64,000 bases of DNA from Armillaria gallica (Eukaryota > Basidiomycota > Agaricomycetes > Agaricales > Physalacriaceae), in contig JBANDB010000008.1 in the NCBI GenBank assembly GCA_037576215.1, positions 3,844,001 through 3,908,000 of the forward strand, given 5' to 3'. The notes below the pieces were generated by a model, which saw nothing but the letters and a program-made list of their open reading frames with translations, did not search any database and had not been told where the DNA came from. Shown one piece after another: positions 60,541 through 64,000 of this stretch (positions within the stretch are counted from its first letter, which is position 1; every line of letters starts with the position of its first letter). Both the position numbers and the translations under genes were made by a program.

Positions 60541-61356
60541 TTATTTGGACAACATCATCTGTAAAGGCAGAATTATTATTAGAAGCGGCATGGAATACGG
60601 CGCTAAACATACCTTGACGAACTCTGTAGGACAAGAGTCAGAAAGGAGAATACCGATTGAGCATGCACGTACCATCGTAGTTAATCTGGCCATCGCCGTC
60701 AACGTCCGCCTCCCGAATCATTTCATCAACTTCACTGTCGGTCAGTTTCTCACCTAGATCGCTATCAGTACGACAACAGCAACGAGGAGTTCGAGAAAGC
60801 AGCGTACCCAAGTTCGTCATGACATGCCTGAGCTCAGCAGCGCTGATATATCCATTCCCGTCCTTATCGAAGACCTTGAACGCCTCCTTGATCTCTTCCT
60901 CACTATCGGTGTCTCTCATCTTCCTCGCCATCATCGTCAGGAACTCGGGAAAATCGATGGTGCCGTTGCCATCCGCATCGACCTCGTTGATCATGTCCTG
61001 GAGCTCCGCCTCGGTGGGGTTCTGTCCAAGCGAGCGCATCACGGTCCCAAGCTCTTTGGTCGTGATTGTGCCATCGCCGTCTGATTCCAAGGATAAGGAT
61101 GTGAGATGGGCAGATATACAGGGCGCTCACCCTTATCGAACAGCGAGAAGGCCTCCTTGAACTCTGCAATGAATATAGTGAGCTTGAATCGAGACAAGAT
61201 GGGCGAAGCGTACCAGAGATTTGCTCTGCGCGCCAAGGTGTTCAGGTGAGTCTATGCCCTTCAGGAGACAAGCGAGACATACCTTCAGACTGTCCAGTGT
61301 AATCAGTACTACTAACATTGAATCGAAAACAGGGTACTCACAAGTTGGTCGGCCAT
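60541..61356 (-). CDS. CMD1: Calmodulin
   Basis: Four EF-hand calcium sensor, 149 residues. Starts MADQL (ATG at 61356), followed by a 7-nt exon (61283-61289), a 12-nt exon (61214-61225), then [10 protein letters not shown]. Loops 1-4 have the canonical forms [36 protein letters not shown] and [12 protein letters not shown]. An 11-nt exon (60613-60623) codes FVK before the last exon, MMLSK, with the stop at 60541-60543. Extra introns split EF1 (about 61092-61125) and the region after MTNLG (about 60754-60808). The sequence is nearly that of other fungal and animal calmodulins, so function is secure. It sits intact amid pseudogenes. Confidence 0.97.
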
Positions 61357-62399
61357 GGTTGTAGGTCGAGTAGGTCAATGCACAAGGTTGCAACAGAGTA
61401 ATGGGCATCGCGGCAATCGCCGGGCGCTTTTGTACCCCCCACACCTCGTGTCCGCGTCCATAGTTAGAACAAAGTCAAAGCATTAATATTCTTATTCTAA
61501 TTATTTTTCAGAATTCTCTAGGCAACCAGCCTTACAGTCTTACGTCTGACTTGCGACCTTTGGCGAATATGTTCTCTTACTGTGATTTGTTTCTCCCAGG
61601 GCGCGAGTGCTGGAATCTATTCATACTTTTATGCGTCAGTCATGACCTCATGTGTGGGGCTCAACGCGCTCTCTGTGGACTTGAAGGTCTACCGGCTAGA
61701 TATCGCATCAGCCTTCAAAGCTACCCCGGTGTCTCTGAAATCGTTCGCATAGCAGCCTGGAGTGTGGTTTTTCTTGTCATAGCTCGTCGCCTTGGAGCAT
61801 TACTTCTCGCATCAGAAAACTCTGTTTTGAGCATGCAGAAGCTGCATATCTTCATACCGACCAGAGTCCGATGTGAGCTAAGATGATACACCTATCGGCG
61901 TCGCAAAAGACCTTGTCACTCCTTTGTCCGTTTCTCAACCAAGCTGCCCTTTGAACTCAACGTATCCGTAGCCGCAGACGCGAAATTCAAGTAAAACTTC
62001 TCCTGCCTACAGATACTATCGCAAAAATCGTCATCGTAGTTGCGTAAAAACGACCGTCTGGTCGCTTTCATCATTCATTAATTTCCTTGCTAATCATTCA
62101 CAAAGGTAGGCATGCAATGCCATTTCACTTCTGGGGCTGATACACTGGTCAGCGAGCTTACGGTGCTCAATTAGTATGTACTTGAGTTTGCCTGAAGAAT
62201 CGCCTCTAGCCAGTGTCGCTTTGACTCCTGCTTGTTGGCTTCTTTCGTATGTCTGAATCTCAACAAGAACACTCTTTTTACTGCTGTATGAATCGAGGAA
62301 CAGTGTCGCTGCGCCTTGCTTCGCGCTCTTTGCGTCCACTGGCCTTCTTCTCCGTCAAAACAAGCTCCTTCACCTTCAAGGACGCGTAAACACCAATGT
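61357..62399. other. Spacer upstream of calmodulin
   Basis: Contains the calmodulin promoter (AT-rich near 61485-61510). The remaining 800 bp carry no recognisable gene; frames of about 110 codons at 61551 (+) and 80 codons at 62094 (-) lack domain character. Confidence 0.45.
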
Positions 62400-63400
62400 T
62401 CCTGCAATCGAATGTTCGGTAAAAAGCTGCTAAAGAGAGTGGGTGGAGGGAGGATCTGCGCAAAGAAGGGTGGAAAGTCGACGTGCCTACCATTGGATCT
62501 ATCTATTGCAACGCGATGGTGGTGTAGTATCTCAGCGGGTTGGGTCGGCCTTCTTGTTTGCAGCCGAGAGACTTGGAAAGTGAGCGGTGTTGGTTCAGGC
62601 GTGCGTGGATCCTGCAGGAGGTCGACAATGACTCAATAATTGGAGGGGAGACCGACAATCACTGGACCATGGAAGCATCCGTACGATTGATATTCAAGGA
62701 ACAACTACAAGCGTTGCAGACGATGACCAGACGGGGCGTCTTTAACAACCTGTGGCAGAAGCGGAATCGCGTATCGACTAAGCCTCTAGATAAAGTCGCA
62801 GGCTTAGCATACGTTCTCTCCGCAAAATCTATCCCGATATACGACGAGACACAATCCGAAGGGGAAGCCTGGGCAGCATTCGTAGATGTTATGCCCAAGC
62901 TGTATCTGTAGGAATTACCCTTATATCCTGAACCTAGGAACGGATGCAAAGTTTGGCGACCCTCACGGAGCCAGGTAATGGCCGAGATACTTCCGTCGTT
63001 TGGTGGGATTACCCGGACTTATGAAGTCGTTCGGACGGGGGAGCCAGAAGGCGACTGGTATGAGGGTCCCTGTATAAAGTCAGGCAACGTACGAGGATGT
63101 ATCAAACGAAGGGATACCTCGACAGGGAGAGCTGGCGATTATAGACTTCACCGGGGCACCCCATACATTCAAGATATCTGCCAATTACGCATACCTGATA
63201 CCTGATGGGTCATATACACTTATATGTAGCAACTATTTTTCCGACTTCTCAGAACATTGGGTCGTCGGTCGGCAAAGACGGGATGGGAAATTCGCGAAGT
63301 TGTCGGTGATCCGTGTGGCGGATCGTAAAGAAAGACAGAGACTTTATGAACTTCACGCTGTAAAATATTTCTTTGCTGATTTGATCAGGTTCGTAGTTAG
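62400..63400 (+). pseudogene. Broken inverted copy of the HET-type gene
   Basis: Aligns in protein to the gene at 54-56 kb, but on the opposite strand. WKVDVPTIGSIYCNAMVV, a TAG (62525-62527), YLSGLGRPSCLQPRDLESER and CWFRRAWILQEVD match WKLDVPTIGYVYMREKVV to RYWFRRAWTLQEV. NRVSTKPLDKVAGLAYVLSA matches NRVSTNPVDRVAGLAFCLHA. After a second TAG (62909-62911), GCKVWRPSRSQVMAE and DWYEGPCIKSGNVRG match the next blocks, and SVIRVADRKERQRLYELHAV the C-terminus. Stops and frame slips make it non-functional. Beyond 63400 to the window end I see no gene. Confidence 0.8.
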
Positions 63401-64000
63401 CGTGATTCCAGTGGTGGAGATGGGATGGAGAACAGCGCTGGGACGCCTTTTAGATGTGGAAAAGGTCTCAATAGTGTCGAGTTCGTTTCTATCTCTTAGC
63501 CTACCTTTCTCTTCCTATGCCGCGATTTACAGCCGCTTAAAGTTTGATCAGACAATGACTCTCGGCATGAAAATGTAAAGTCGAGCTTACGGGGAAGGAT
63601 AGGCGAGATGTCTCAAAACTCGCGTCTTTCCATCCGTTAATTCGGCCTACTAACGGGTATCTCATTAACAAACAAGGCATATCTAACAGCAAACTCTCTG
63701 ACGCTGGATATTCGGCCTTCTGATGTCTCAACGATAAGGGTGTTCACCTTCTTAGTTGTTCAATGCTCCAATAAAAGTCGCGACTTATGCGTAAATGTAC
63801 TCTTCGATCAACTTTTGCTCACCTCCTCCTTGAACCTCGATCAGATCTTCTTAGGTTGAAGTGTGGTTCTTTTAACTCCACGACAACTATCTTCACGCAC
63901 TATGCACGAACATAGTTTATCCTTAAACTTGGTCGTAAAAATGGATATATGAGCCTTGTCCTTTGCTCTCGGCGATCGCTTGTCTTCTCTCCAGATCCGG

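Overview
The window is nuclear DNA of a filamentous basidiomycete fungus, most likely an Agaricomycete. This rests on intron-rich genes (mostly 45-60 nt GT-AG introns, several exons under 15 nt), a mushroom-style 7-TM orphan protein, a HET-type STAND-neighbour protein, a short secreted tyrosinase, a microsomal P450 and a Med13 of fungal architecture. All calls come from reading translated exons and splice sites by eye; no database was searched.

Region 0-12 kb is a core block: MED13 (-), a small MYND-finger protein (-), the ER/V-ATPase assembly protein BIG1/VOA1 (-) divergent from a mitochondrial short/branched-chain acyl-CoA dehydrogenase (+), and LIS1/PAC1 (+). Region 12-15.5 kb holds a small CCHC-finger orphan, an F-box protein, a 534-bp terminal-inverted-repeat element and a decayed piece of a second F-box gene. 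Region 15.5-20 kb is a head-to-head CDC6 (-)/SPO11 (+) pair sharing a ~150-bp promoter with an MluI cell-cycle box; SPO11 is hidden in ~13 short exons and looks at first like junk. After a 2.5-kb gene-poor stretch with a hairpin come a His-rich secreted tyrosinase (+), an orphan coiled-coil protein (-), GINS subunit SLD5 (+), NOP58 (+), an EAF-type elongation factor (+), a secreted ferritin-like Rds1-type protein (-), a vacuolar-type serine carboxypeptidase (-) and a cytochrome P450 (-).

Region 39.4-44 kb is nearly gene-free and contains a 44-bp palindrome. Region 44-52.4 kb carries an orphan multi-pass membrane protein (-), KRR1 (-) with one 465-nt intron, divergent from an NCBP3/Yra1-like mRNA export protein (+), and a 7-TM orphan (+).

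Region 52.4-64 kb is accessory and decaying: a broken unidentified gene, an apparently intact HET-type gene (-), then a BDF1-like fragment, a truncated gamma-tubulin-complex-protein relic with four nonsense codons, a 138-bp mini inverted-repeat element, an intact calmodulin gene (-) with three microexons, and a broken inverted second copy of the HET-type gene (+).

Functionally, cell-cycle and nucleic-acid housekeeping dominates (MED13, CDC6, SPO11, SLD5, NOP58, KRR1, EAF, NCBP3-like, LIS1, calmodulin), interleaved with secreted or lifestyle enzymes (tyrosinase, carboxypeptidase, ferritin-like protein, P450).
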